Shown here one piece after another: positions 27,935-36,752 of a DNA stretch of 64,000 nt. The stretch's first letter is position 1; each line of letters starts with the position of its first letter. The stretch lies in contig NZ_BJNE01000001.1 in NCBI RefSeq assembly GCF_006539525.1, positions 310,001 to 374,000 on the forward strand, in the 5' to 3' direction. This stretch comes from Glutamicibacter nicotianae (lineage in GTDB: Bacteria; Actinomycetota; Actinomycetes; Actinomycetales; Micrococcaceae). The notes beneath the pieces are model-generated. The model was not told the origin of the DNA. It ran no database searches and was given only the letters and a program-made list of their open reading frames with translations. Position numbers and translations under genes: made by a program.

Positions 27935-28498
27935 TCAGACCGTGCGCACCACCCTGGCTGGCGATCCGACCACCACTGCACCAGCAGGAACATCCTTGGT
28001 TACCACCGCGGCAGCAGCAACCACAGGATTGTCGCCGATCGTCACGCCGGAAAGTATCGTCGCATTCGCGCCAACCCAGACATTGCGCCCAATGCTCACC
28101 GGGGCCGGAAGCATGTCAGCTCGACGGGCAGGATCGAGATCATGGTTGAGCGTAGCCACGACGACGTTATGGCCGATCAAGCACTCGTCCCCGATGCTGA
28201 TGCCGCCCTGGTCCTGGAACTTGCACCCGGCATTGATGAAGACGCGCTTGCCCAGTTTGATATTGCGTCCAAAGTCCGAGTTGAACGGCGGGAACAACGC
28301 CACCGACTCGTCAACATGCCTGCCGGTCAATTGCCGGAGGAGCTCGCGCACTTCATGTGGACTGCGGTAGCCGCTATTCAATTCCGCGCAGATGCGCAAC
28401 GCGTCCTGGCTCGCGCTATGCATGAGAGCATGCAGCTCAGAACCGGCGGCAATTCGCTGGCCGGAATCCAGCACTTCCAAAAGATCATCAACGTCCAT
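27935..28498 (-). CDS. Sugar O-acetyltransferase (LacA/Maa/NodL type)
   Basis: 187 residues from ATG 28498; ATG 28525 is a second option. It transfers acetyl from acetyl-CoA to a sugar hydroxyl. The hexapeptide repeats of a left-handed beta helix are clear (RVFINAGCKFQDQGGISIG, then IGRNVWVGANATILSGVTIG), the catalytic His lies in ATLNHDLD, and the ending PARVVR fits the family. N-terminal segment (about 55 residues) matches the short helical domain of maltose acetyltransferases. It sits between two identical tRNA-His genes and points the opposite way. Confidence 0.88.
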   Translation of the reverse strand: MDVDDLLEVLDSGQRIAAGSELHALMHSASQDALRICAELNSGYRSPHEVRELLRQLTGRHVDESVALFPPFNSDFGRNIKLGKRVFINAGCKFQDQGGISIGDECLIGHNVVVATLNHDLDPARRADMLPAPVSIGRNVWVGANATILSGVTIGDNPVVAAAAVVTKDVPAGAVVVGSPARVVRTV

Positions 28499-28733
28499 GA
28501 CTCCCCCATCAGCTATTCGTGCCATTAGGTCGAACCATAGCGGCTTTCGTGCATCCGCATGGAGCCAGGTTGTCCGCCTCACTTGCCATACCACTGTGGC
28601 ACCAGGCGCCGCAGGCAAGGGCAACAACATGGCACTGAACATCACCCGTTATGCCAGATCAGCAGCGCACGACAGGTTCCCAATCACGAATCATGAGCAT
28701 CGCGTCACAATCCCATTGGCAGCACTGGGCGAA

Positions 28734-28764
28734 TTGGTATTTCTGGCTCGAATGCGTGTATAGT
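28734..28764 (+). promoter_or_regulatory. Probable promoter of the second tRNA-His
   Basis: TTGGTA (28734-28739) and TATAGT (28759-28764), 19 bases apart, the same design as at 27680. The rest of 28499-28733, between the acetyltransferase and this promoter, shows no gene. Confidence 0.6.
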
Positions 28765-28828
28765 AATTTTCGTTGCCCGGTACGAAATCTTGAGCGCTAT
28801 AGCTTCTGACTAGTATCGAAGTAGACAT

Positions 28829-28905
28829 GGTGGGTATAGCTCAGTCGGTAGAGCGTCTGGTTGTGGTCCAGAAGGTCGCGGGTTCAAACCCCGTTACTCA
28901 CCCCA
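28829..28905 (+). tRNA. tRNA-His (GTG anticodon), copy 2
   Basis: Identical in sequence to the copy at 27775 over all 77 bases including CCA and G-1. About 60 upstream bases also resemble those of copy 1, with scattered differences, so the duplicated unit included the promoter. Confidence 0.97.
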
Positions 28906-28910
28906 GTTCG

Positions 28911-28953
28911 AAAGATCTGGTTTGGAATGGAAATTCTGAACCAGATCTTTTTT
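28911..28953 (+). terminator. Terminator after tRNA-His copy 2
   Basis: Stem AAGATCTGGTT with its complement and a loop, then TTTTTTG. Confidence 0.8.
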
Positions 28954-28955
28954 GC

Positions 28956-29588
28956 TTCCAGCACTGTGGAGCTCCATGACCACGGCGGCACATTTCCTGG
29001 CTCAGTGTTCGACTTCATACCGCCGACAGCCATCGCATGAACCCGTGAGATGCAAGGTCATGCCCAAGACGGGCAAAACGGTTTCACTGAACAGACGAGC
29101 TCCTCGTCACGCTGCCTCGCTGCTCCCCGCCCAGAGCGACCAGCAATCCGCCTATCAACCGTCCAAATGGAGCGTCAACCACACGGGGGGCGCAGACGCA
29201 TCGGGCTGCGCGCCACGCAAAGTCACGAGTCCAGGCACGGGCAAGACCGGCAAGCCCAGTCCATTACCGAGGCCAGCTGCAAGCACGATACGGAAGCGCC
29301 TAGATGAACAGGAAACTCGGCCCTACCGGCGAGCGCAACGCCGCCCAAATGAGGCATTAAGTCATATTTCGGCAGGTTGAAACACTGATTCGAAAGTATG
29401 TTCGAATACTCGGCGTTTCGAGGTCTAACCCCGTGTTTTTCGAGACTTTTTGCGTTATTTGGTGACTTGAATCGTTGTTTGCCCTGGCGAATAGGCATGA
29501 ATTGGCCTGAGCAACCATAATGGATCATGTACTTCGGCAAGCCAGTGAGCTACATGCCTTCGTTCTACCCACCGAAAGGTACTCCCCT
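28956..29588. other. Intergenic region without a supported gene
   Basis: Short open frames occur on both strands (for example 28952-29380 plus), but their codon choice and amino acid make-up are not protein-like and none has a ribosome site. The last 20 bases hold the GAAAGG ribosome site of the acyl-CoA dehydrogenase. The right half is more A/T rich and probably holds its promoter. Confidence 0.5.
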
Positions 29589-30737
29589 GTGAAACGCGCG
29601 CTCTTTGAAGAGGACCACGAGCAGTTCCGTGAACTGGCTACGGAGTTCAATGCCCGGGAGATTTCCGGCAAATACGCCCAGTGGGAGAAGGAGCACCAGA
29701 TCCCTCGTGAGGTGTGGCAGGCCGCCGGCGAAAACGGCCTGCTGGGTCTTGCCGTGCCCGAGGAGTTCGGTGGCATGGGGATCGATGACTACCGCTTCCG
29801 TGTAGTGCTTGACGAGGAGTTCGTGCGTGCCGGGCATCTGGCCGTGGCATTGGCATTCCACCTGCATGACGATCTGGTTCTGCCTTATCTGCTGTCCTAC
29901 GGTTCTGCCGAGCTCAAGGACAAGTGGCTGCCGCGCATGGTCGATGGCTCCACCATTACCTCCTGCGCGTTTACCGAGCCTGGCGCGGGGTCCGACCTGC
30001 GTGCCGTACGCACCAAGGCGGTCCGAGATGGAGATGACTGGCTGATCAGCGGGCAGAAGACTTTCATCGGCAATGCGGCCTTCGGCGATGCCGCGCTGGT
30101 GCTGGCGCGTACCGATGGCGAGAGCGGACGGGCCACCGAGCAGTCCTTCTCGTTGTTCATGGTCGAGCGTTCCGAGGGGTACACCAATGGCAGCCCCTTC
30201 GACAAGATCGGGTTGCGCGCTTCTGACACCGCGGAGCTGTTCTTCGACGATGTCCATGTTACGGCTGCCGATCTGGTTGGCGAGGTCGGCCAGGGCCTGT
30301 CCTATGTCAAGGCGCACCTCCCCCAGGCCCGCTTGGCCATTGCCGTAGCAGCGTCGGCGATCTGCACCGCGTCCTTCGAGCAGGCGCTGGAGCATGCGCA
30401 GAACCGCTCCACTTTCGGCCAGGCGCTGACCGAGTACCAGAACACCCGTTTCGAGCTGGCCAACCTGAAGACTGAGGCGCATGTCACCCAGAGCTTCGTG
30501 GATCGGGCTGTGCTGGCGTTCAACGATGGCGAGCTGGATCCTGCAGAGGCCGCGGAGGTCAAGCTTTGGGCTAGTGAGAGCGCCAAGAAGCTTTCCGATC
30601 GGGCGTTGCAGATCCATGGCGGCTACGGCTACATCATGGAGTACCCGATCGCCCAGTCGTTCACCGCCTCGCGCTTGCTGACCATTTTCGGTGGCACAAG
30701 TGAGATCATGCGTGAAACTATTGGACGAGCACTCTAA
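29589..30737 (+). CDS. Acyl-CoA dehydrogenase
   Basis: 382 residues from GTG 29589, with GAAAGG nine bases upstream; the open frame extends 23 codons further but without a ribosome site. FAD-dependent alpha,beta-dehydrogenation of acyl-CoA. Three domains are visible: helical N-terminus, beta-barrel with CAFTEPGAGSDLRAV and the flavin motif, and helical C-terminus with GGYGYIMEYPI and FGGTSEIMRETIGR. The catalytic Glu is probably in MEYP (Glu of the long/medium-chain class), consistent with the IHGGYGYIMEYP motif. The downstream def gene starts 25 bases later, so co-transcription is possible. Chain length preference is unknown. Confidence 0.92.
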   Translation: MKRALFEEDHEQFRELATEFNAREISGKYAQWEKEHQIPREVWQAAGENGLLGLAVPEEFGGMGIDDYRFRVVLDEEFVRAGHLAVALAFHLHDDLVLPYLLSYGSAELKDKWLPRMVDGSTITSCAFTEPGAGSDLRAVRTKAVRDGDDWLISGQKTFIGNAAFGDAALVLARTDGESGRATEQSFSLFMVERSEGYTNGSPFDKIGLRASDTAELFFDDVHVTAADLVGEVGQGLSYVKAHLPQARLAIAVAASAICTASFEQALEHAQNRSTFGQALTEYQNTRFELANLKTEAHVTQSFVDRAVLAFNDGELDPAEAAEVKLWASESAKKLSDRALQIHGGYGYIMEYPIAQSFTASRLLTIFGGTSEIMRETIGRAL

Positions 30738-30761
30738 GCACTTTTGAAAGGAACTGATCAC

Positions 30762-31334
30762 GTGCCTATTCGGCAGATCACTGTTTACGGAGAACCTGTA
30801 CTTCACCAGCGTGCGGTGGAGGTCACCGAGTTCGACGACGCCTTGCGCGAGCTCGTTGCCGATATGCACGTCACCATGGATGAGGCGCACGGTGTCGGCC
30901 TGGCCGCTCCGCAGATTGGTTTGGGCCTGCGCATGTTCACCTACGTCTTCGCGGACCAGGACGATGCTCCCGAGCGCGGTGTGGTGATCAATCCCAAACT
31001 GACCCTTTCGAAGGTTTCGCAGGCTCCTGCCCATCCCGATGACCATTCGGAGGGCTGCTTGTCCGTACCTGGCTTGAACTACCCGCTGCAGCGCGCCGAC
31101 TACGCGAAGGTGGAGGGCTTCGACGAGTTCGGCAAGCCGATCTCCTTCGAGGCCCATGGCTGGTTCGCCCGCATCATGCAGCACGAGTACGACCATCTGG
31201 ATGGCCTGCTATACGTGGACAAGCTGCAGCCGCGCTGGGAAAAGAAGTGGAAGAAGGCCAAGAAGGCTCTTGGCTGGGGCGTACCGGGCAACACCTGGTT
31301 GCCGGGTACCGATGAGGACCCCTTCGGCCACTAG
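30762..31334 (+). CDS. def: Peptide deformylase
   Basis: 190 residues from GTG 30762, with GAAAGGAA nine bases upstream. It removes the formyl group from nascent proteins, using a metal held by Cys and two His. The three motifs are GVGLAAPQ, EGCLSVPG and QHEYDHLDG. The C-terminal 30 residues are basic and rich in Lys and Trp, a feature of actinobacterial deformylases. Runs behind the acyl-CoA dehydrogenase in the same direction. Confidence 0.96.
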   Translation: MPIRQITVYGEPVLHQRAVEVTEFDDALRELVADMHVTMDEAHGVGLAAPQIGLGLRMFTYVFADQDDAPERGVVINPKLTLSKVSQAPAHPDDHSEGCLSVPGLNYPLQRADYAKVEGFDEFGKPISFEAHGWFARIMQHEYDHLDGLLYVDKLQPRWEKKWKKAKKALGWGVPGNTWLPGTDEDPFGH

Positions 31335-31360
31335 GCCAGTGTCGATTGCCACGCAGCCGC

Positions 31361-32407
31361 CTACCGGGCGGTCTTGAAGTCCAGATACCGCTGATGCAGC
31401 GCCGCACCGAGTTGATCGGTCGGCGCTGCTTCTGCATTCCAGAGCCTTGCCGCCCTGCCTTGTTCAAGCCAGAAGGGCAGGAACATGCCATTCTTTCCCG
31501 GCAGGATCTGCTGGGACATCTGTGCTTCGGCTGCCAGCGCCCGATCCGCATAGCCCAGGTAGTACTCGTCAAAGGGGCCCAGCAGGCGCAGCGGCAACCG
31601 GGTGAGCTGCGGCGATTCAAGCTCGCGGTGGGCAAGGCTTCCGGCAATGACCCAATAGTCTTCTCCTCGCTCATCGCTGCCTGCGCTGACCAGCACGTCG
31701 CCGAGGGCTTGGGCAGCGGTTCTCATGGCAGTAAACGTCTGCCCCGCATACCAGGCTGCGTCGCGGATGGTGGCTGGCCCATGGGAGCTGAGATAGCGGC
31801 GCAATATTTCCGCCAGCGGATCCGCCGGTTCCCGGTGCCGTGCGATCCATTGATCGACGAGCACGAAGTCCTGGGCGGTGAGCTTTGCACCATCAGGGGT
31901 GGGCCCCAGGCAGATCAAACCGTCCAGGGCAAGGATCTGCAGCAGGTGCAAGCCGCGTTGCTTGTCCGTCTCGATTCCGTGCCGGTTCAGCACGTTGAAG
32001 AGCTCGGTTCGGCTGGCCTGTCCGGACTCCTGCAAATGCGAGCTGATGACGCCGGCGGTCAGGTCAATGACCTGCGCGTCGATCTGCAGTCCGCGCAGGC
32101 GTGCGGCTGCTGAGCGCAGGGTGCGTTCACGGCTTGAGCGTACCAGCCACCGGAGATCCTCGGCGACGCAGATGTGCAGCGTGCCCCGCATGGTCCACGA
32201 CCGGACCAGCTGGCCGCCGGTGAACAGCTCGTCGACTTGCTGGCGGGATTCTTGGGCTGTCGAGCGCTGGGCCAGCCCGTAGCGTCCTGCAGCGAAGTCC
32301 TGGGACTGGAAGGCGAGCATGTGCTCTGAGGCTTGCAGCGTGGATTCTGCCGGTTCCAGCAGAAGCTGGCTGGCCATGCGTGCTGCCAGCATCCTGGTCC
32401 TGTCCAT
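31361..32407 (-). CDS. Winged helix DNA-binding domain protein (HTH_42, AlkZ-like family)
   Basis: 348 residues. The N-terminal motif RMLAARMASQLLLEPA and the middle segment MRGTLHICVAEDLRWLV fit the winged-helix DUF1006/HTH_42 group, in which AlkZ and YcaQ are DNA glycosylases that unhook interstrand crosslinks. The catalytic QxQ of AlkZ appears here as QSQD (FQSQDF), which is suggestive. The 'DEYYLGYADR' segment near residue 280 is conserved in the family. Whether it is a glycosylase or a regulator cannot be settled from sequence reading. Confidence 0.8.
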   Translation of the reverse strand: MDRTRMLAARMASQLLLEPAESTLQASEHMLAFQSQDFAAGRYGLAQRSTAQESRQQVDELFTGGQLVRSWTMRGTLHICVAEDLRWLVRSSRERTLRSAAARLRGLQIDAQVIDLTAGVISSHLQESGQASRTELFNVLNRHGIETDKQRGLHLLQILALDGLICLGPTPDGAKLTAQDFVLVDQWIARHREPADPLAEILRRYLSSHGPATIRDAAWYAGQTFTAMRTAAQALGDVLVSAGSDERGEDYWVIAGSLAHRELESPQLTRLPLRLLGPFDEYYLGYADRALAAEAQMSQQILPGKNGMFLPFWLEQGRAARLWNAEAAPTDQLGAALHQRYLDFKTAR

Positions 32408-32550
32408 CGGTCCACCTCGATTCCATTCCCGATGGCGTAGAGCCTAGCAGCCCTGCGCAGCGGATGTGCCGCCGGATCCGCAGCCGCCATGCCTCGCCGT
32501 GGTGTGCAGATGGTCGTTGACGTAAGACTGCCGCAGCAACGGGCGACGCC

Positions 32551-33177
32551 TCACTTCAGCGGGGCGCGAATCCATTCGGCGAGCGCCTGCCTGAGCAGGG
32601 AGCAGTTGGCGGCGGTGTCGAAGGAGGTTGCCAGGTGCGAATCGCCTAGCCGGTACATGCAGTACCCGGCCCACGGTACCACGGTGAGATCCGTCAGCCC
32701 GCGCTCCCAGGCGGCGACCAGCACCGGCTGGACCTCCGTGCTGCGCAGCACCGGTTCTGGATTCAATCCCAACCACAGATCGAACATTCGTTCCCATTGC
32801 TCGAACGCGATGAGGTCGATCCCCTCGTCGCCGTACTGCTGGGTCCAGAAATCATTGCCGGTGGCTGGACCGGTTGCCGCGGTAGTTGCCGCCAGCCCGG
32901 GGATGCGGTGGGCACCCTGCGCCTTTCCCGCCCACGCGTTCGACCAGGTCTGGATCGATCGTTGCTCCGACAGGTCCCGGTCAACTTCATCCGGCAGGGC
33001 CGAGGATCCCGTCTCGGGAAACGGGCTGAGTTGGGGCAGGGCGAGATCTCCGGCCAGGCCCCAAGCCTGCCGGATGAACTGCAGCATCGTAATGGGCTGC
33101 GCGTGATCATCCATGGACAGCGACATGTCCGCTGGCCACCCGCGGTGGCGCAGAACCGGATTCGTTGATCGCATCAT
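32551..33177 (-). CDS. Hypothetical protein
   Basis: 208 residues as drawn; Met at residue 31 is another start. No signal peptide, no membrane helix, rich in Trp and acidic residues. The pattern of conserved-looking blocks (WTQQYGDEGIDLIAFEQWERMFDLWLGL, then VPWAGYCMYRLGDSHLATS) suggests a real, folded protein. I do not recognise a family. It lies 143 bases upstream of the winged-helix gene, both leftward. Confidence 0.6.
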   Translation of the reverse strand: MMRSTNPVLRHRGWPADMSLSMDDHAQPITMLQFIRQAWGLAGDLALPQLSPFPETGSSALPDEVDRDLSEQRSIQTWSNAWAGKAQGAHRIPGLAATTAATGPATGNDFWTQQYGDEGIDLIAFEQWERMFDLWLGLNPEPVLRSTEVQPVLVAAWERGLTDLTVVPWAGYCMYRLGDSHLATSFDTAANCSLLRQALAEWIRAPLK

Positions 33178-33259
33178 GCCCCGAGCTTTGCACAGGGCAC
33201 TTACCCTGGCAACAGGTTCTGCCCGCCTGGGACAGGTTCGGCCTCAATCCTGGCATGCA

Positions 33260-33303
33260 AGAAGGGACCATCCCAACGCTTGATGCGCTGGGATGGTCTC
33301 TTC
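33260..33303 (-). terminator. Terminator of the GAPDH gene
   Basis: A 12-base stem (GGACCATCCCA paired with TGGGATGGTC) lies 20 bases past the stop. The T-run on the minus strand is short (CTTCTTG). Confidence 0.65.
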
Positions 33304-33322
33304 AGCGGAAACCCTTGAGGTC

Positions 33323-34780
33323 CTAGACGGTGACGGCTTCTGCCTTCACTGCAGGCACTGCAGCTGGGTGGGTGCCGGCCATGGTTTCGATGACGCGGAC
33401 TACCTGGCAGGAGTAGCCGAATTCGTTGTCGTACCAAACGTAGACGACAGCATTCTTGCCGGACACGATGGTGGCTAGGCCGTCAACGATGCCAGCGCGG
33501 CGCGAGCCGACGAAGTCGGTGGAAACAACCTCAGGCGAATCGATGTAGTCGATCTGCTTGTGCAGGTTCGAGGTCAGCGAGGTCTCGCGCAGGTAGGCGT
33601 TCAGCTCTTCCTTGGTGGTCTCGTTCTCAAGGTTGAGGTTCAAGATCGCCATGGAGACATCCGGGGTTGGAACGCGGATGGCGTTGCCGGTCAGCTTGCC
33701 TTCGAACTCCGGCAGGGCCTTGGCAACAGCCTTGGCGGCACCGGTTTCGGTGATCACCATGTTCAGCGCTGCCGAGCGGCCGCGGCGCTCGCCCTTGTGG
33801 AAGTTGTCGATCAGGTTCTGGTCGTTGGTGAACGAGTGAACGGTCTCGACGTGCCCGTGGGTGACGCCGAACTTCTCGTTCAGCGCCTTGAGCACAGGGG
33901 TGATGGCGTTGGTGGTGCACGATGCAGCGGTGACAATCTTGTCTTCTGCGGTGATCCACGAATCGTTGATGCCGTGGACGATGTTCTTCAGATCGCCCTT
34001 GCCCGGTGCGGTCAGCAGGACCCGGGAAACGCCCTTGGCCTGCAGGTGCTGGGACAGGCCGGCCTCATCGCGCCAGCGGCCGGTGTTGTCGACGACGATG
34101 GCGTTGTCGATGCCGTGCTCGGTGTAGTCAACGGTGGTCGGGTCATTCGAGTAGATGACCTTGATCAGGGTGCCGTTGGCGAGGATGGTGCTGTTTTCCT
34201 CGTCAACGGTGATCGAGCCGTCGAAGCGGCCGTGCACCGAGTCGCGGCGCAGCAGCGAGGCGCGCTTGACCAAGTCGTTCTCCGCGCCCTTGCGGACTAC
34301 GATGGCACGCAGGCGCAGGCCGTAGCCGCCGCGCTCGATGAGGATGCGGGCCAGCAGGCGGCCGATGCGGCCGAAGCCGTACAGCACGACATCCTGCGGT
34401 TCTGCGTCGGTTGCGCCAGCCTGACCAACCTTCTCGCCCAATTCATCAGCCAGGAAGGCGTTCAGATCAGCGGAACCGGACTCCTTGAACTTCTTGTTCA
34501 TACGGCCGAGATCAACGGAGACCGAGCCGACATTCAGGGACTCGATGGCATCGAGGATCGCCTTGGTGTCGTTCAGGTCGAGCTCTTCGCCATCGATGCG
34601 GCGCACGACGCGGTGGGCCTTGATGATGTCGATGGCGGACTGGTTGATCAGCTTGCGGCCGTAGACGGAGGTCACCACATTGTTCTTGCGGTACAGACGT
34701 CCGATCAGTGGAATCATGGCCTCGGCGAGCTCTTCGCGCCCGCTCCATTCTTGCTGGGCAACGACAGACTGCTGGGTCAC
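33323..34780 (-). CDS. Glyceraldehyde-3-phosphate dehydrogenase, long form
   Basis: 485 residues from GTG 34780, chosen because GGAAGGA lies seven bases upstream. It oxidises glyceraldehyde-3-phosphate with NAD(P)+ to 1,3-bisphosphoglycerate. The first 130 residues form a helical extension absent from the usual 335-residue enzyme; the Rossmann motif YGFGRIGRLLAR follows at about 137-148. The catalytic Cys lies in AASCTTNAITPVL with His in HVETVHSFTNDQ. C-terminal strand ends YVWYDNEFGYSCQVV. Long GapA/Gap2-like forms occur in actinobacteria and proteobacteria and may act in gluconeogenesis or carry an extra regulatory domain. Confidence 0.9.
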   Translation of the reverse strand: MTQQSVVAQQEWSGREELAEAMIPLIGRLYRKNNVVTSVYGRKLINQSAIDIIKAHRVVRRIDGEELDLNDTKAILDAIESLNVGSVSVDLGRMNKKFKESGSADLNAFLADELGEKVGQAGATDAEPQDVVLYGFGRIGRLLARILIERGGYGLRLRAIVVRKGAENDLVKRASLLRRDSVHGRFDGSITVDEENSTILANGTLIKVIYSNDPTTVDYTEHGIDNAIVVDNTGRWRDEAGLSQHLQAKGVSRVLLTAPGKGDLKNIVHGINDSWITAEDKIVTAASCTTNAITPVLKALNEKFGVTHGHVETVHSFTNDQNLIDNFHKGERRGRSAALNMVITETGAAKAVAKALPEFEGKLTGNAIRVPTPDVSMAILNLNLENETTKEELNAYLRETSLTSNLHKQIDYIDSPEVVSTDFVGSRRAGIVDGLATIVSGKNAVVYVWYDNEFGYSCQVVRVIETMAGTHPAAVPAVKAEAVTV

Positions 34781-35015
34781 AGAAAATCCTTCCAATTCAG
34801 CCGACTCGCAGATCCATGAAGTCGGTTGGCACCGTGGGAAGCACCATTGCTTTTGCGGTGGCACGAGGTAACAGGATCATCCTCGTAAGTACATGATCCA
34901 TTCTAGACCGTGCGCTGAAAAAGCGCGGATCGGGAACTGTGAATCATCTCACGAGCGGGCAAGAACCGGGCGATGCGATCAGGAATCAAGGGCTGGATGC
35001 AGCGAAGGAATTAAA

Positions 35016-35373
35016 GAATGGGATGGCCGATACGCCGGGTTTTGTCGCGCCGAAGCGGGACGGTCATCTATCTACGACTGCCGTTGCCGGCAGCCTCTAG
35101 CGGTCCACCCGACTGCATGGGGCGAACAGCCCTCATAACGCAGTCTGTCTGACCTTGCTCCGGGTGGGGTTTACCTAGCCACCCCAATCACTTGGGGTGC
35201 TGGTGGTCTCTTACACCACCGTTTCACCCTTACCAGGAAAACCTGGCGGTCTATTTTCTGTGGCACTAGCCTGCGGGTTACCCCGAGTGGGCGTTACCCA
35301 CCACCCTGTTCTGTGGAGCCCGGACGTTCCTCGAGACAATTGCTTGCCACGCGACCGTCTGGCCATCCCATTC
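35016..35373 (-). ncRNA. rnpB: RNase P RNA, bacterial class A
   Basis: About 358 bases. The ends pair to form P1: GAATGGGATGGCC at the 5' end (35373-35361) and its exact complement at the 3' end (35028-35016). The 5' segment reads GGCCAGACGGTCGCGTGGC, the universal core GAGGAACGTCCGGGCTCCAC follows, GGTAAGGGTGAAACGGTGG occurs in the middle, and the 3' core has GAGGCTGCCGGCAACGGCAG. No protein reading is sensible here. This is the catalytic RNA for tRNA 5' maturation. Confidence 0.95.
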
Positions 35374-35503
35374 ACTACCAGTCTAATCGGTTCAGGACAG
35401 CCTTCGGACCACTTTCGAACACTGGATCGCTCACAGCCGGAGTCGCCACGACGGGGACATGGCCGGCGCAGAGCAGCAGGTGGACTCCGATAAGCTGGAG
35501 AGC

Positions 35504-36292
35504 GTGCTTATTTTGTTGCCGCCTTCCGAAGGCAAGACCGCCCACGCCGAAGGAGCTCCCTTCGAAATCGAAGATCTCTCTTTTCCGGAGCTCTCTGCCG
35601 AACGCCGCCTCGTGCTCGACGCCCTGGCAGAAGTCTCGGCAAGGGAAGATGCCATGGACCTGCTGGGTGTCGGAGCTTCGCTGGCCAATGAGGTAGCTCG
35701 GAATATCAACCTGCACACCGAGCCGGCCGCCCAGGCTCACGACATCTACTCGGGGGTGCTCTTCGAAGCCCTGGACTACGCGAGCCTGGAAGAAGCCGCG
35801 CGGCAGCGCGCCGACGAATCCATCATCGTGATCTCCGCGCTGTGGGGGGCCGTGCGATTTGGCGATCGCATTCCGCCCTACCGCTTATCCATGTCGGTCA
35901 AGCTCGAGCCGCTGGGCAAGCTGGCCACCTGGTGGAAGAAGCGGCTGGCCCCGGTACTCGATGAGGCGGCCGGCAGCCAGCTGATCGTTGACGCCCGGTC
36001 GAGCACCTACGCAGCCGCCTACAAGCCAGCTAATGGCAACACCGTTGCGGTCAACGTCTTCCAGTTGCGCAACGGAATGCCGAAAGTGGTCTCGCACTTC
36101 GCCAAGCACACCCGCGGCGAGGTCGCCCGCTTCCTGGTCGAGCAGCCGGTCGACCCGAAGAATCCTGGGGAATTGCTCGACCTTGTCCAGACCAAGTGGG
36201 AAGCTTCCCTAGTTGAAGACAAGAAGGGCCTGGCCCTGAACATCCTGCTGCCAGAAGACCACCAGTTCACCACCGTGAGGCACGCCGCCTGA
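35504..36292 (+). CDS. yaaA: YaaA/DUF328 family protein
   Basis: 262 residues from GTG 35504, after GGAGAG; this start gives the family's usual N-terminus VLILLPPSEGKT. YaaA lowers free iron and DNA damage under peroxide stress in E. coli and has a helix-hairpin-helix-like DNA-binding fold. Further family blocks are IYSGVLFEALDY, ISALWGAVRFGDRIPPYRLSM and the DARSSTYAAAYKP motif. It runs away from rnpB, with 130 bases between them. Confidence 0.9.
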   Translation: MLILLPPSEGKTAHAEGAPFEIEDLSFPELSAERRLVLDALAEVSAREDAMDLLGVGASLANEVARNINLHTEPAAQAHDIYSGVLFEALDYASLEEAARQRADESIIVISALWGAVRFGDRIPPYRLSMSVKLEPLGKLATWWKKRLAPVLDEAAGSQLIVDARSSTYAAAYKPANGNTVAVNVFQLRNGMPKVVSHFAKHTRGEVARFLVEQPVDPKNPGELLDLVQTKWEASLVEDKKGLALNILLPEDHQFTTVRHAA

Positions 36293-36356
36293 GAGCGTTG
36301 CGAAGGAGAATGATGCCGTGCCGGCCGGGCAATTCTGCTAGGCCTGCATGGCATCA

Positions 36357-36740
36357 TCACTTTGCTGCAACCAGTTCGACTTCGAATCCGGAAGCATCCT
36401 CCAGATAGGCCGCGTAGTGCTGCGCTCCCCCGGCGTATGGGTGCAGTTGCGCGAACATGAGGCTGAAACCGCGCTCCAGCGCTTCGGCGGCCAACGTGTC
36501 GACGGCCTGCCTGGTGCCGGCTTGGAAGGCCAAATGGTTCAGCCCTGGAGCCAGCCGGTCATGCCGTTGCTTCTTCGCATCCGGTCCTGATTCCAGGACG
36601 ATATAGAACTCTCCGCAGGAATAGCTGATGCCGTTGGCCCATTGCGAATTGGCCGTGTAGCCAAGACGGGTCAGCAGCCAGCCCAGCGATGCTGTGCTGG
36701 CTGCCAAGTCCTCAACCCAGATCTCTACGTGGTGCAGCAT
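36357..36740 (-). CDS. VOC superfamily (glyoxalase/bleomycin resistance-like) protein
   Basis: 127 residues, one paired beta-alpha-beta-beta-beta unit set. HHVEIWV at the N-terminus, LNHLAFQA in the middle and FEVELVA at the end give the usual metal-site positions (His4, His near 69, Glu near 121). Substrate unknown; members include dioxygenases, isomerases and drug-binding proteins. The start lies 12 bases past the stop of the NIF3 gene, so the two are co-transcribed. Confidence 0.85.
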   Translation of the reverse strand: MLHHVEIWVEDLAASTASLGWLLTRLGYTANSQWANGISYSCGEFYIVLESGPDAKKQRHDRLAPGLNHLAFQAGTRQAVDTLAAEALERGFSLMFAQLHPYAGGAQHYAAYLEDASGFEVELVAAK

Positions 36741-36752
36741 GCCAGGCTCCGG

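Noticed and set aside
28952-29380. 142-residue reading after tRNA-His copy 2
   Set aside because: Ser/Arg/Pro-rich, no ribosome site, begins inside the terminator region.
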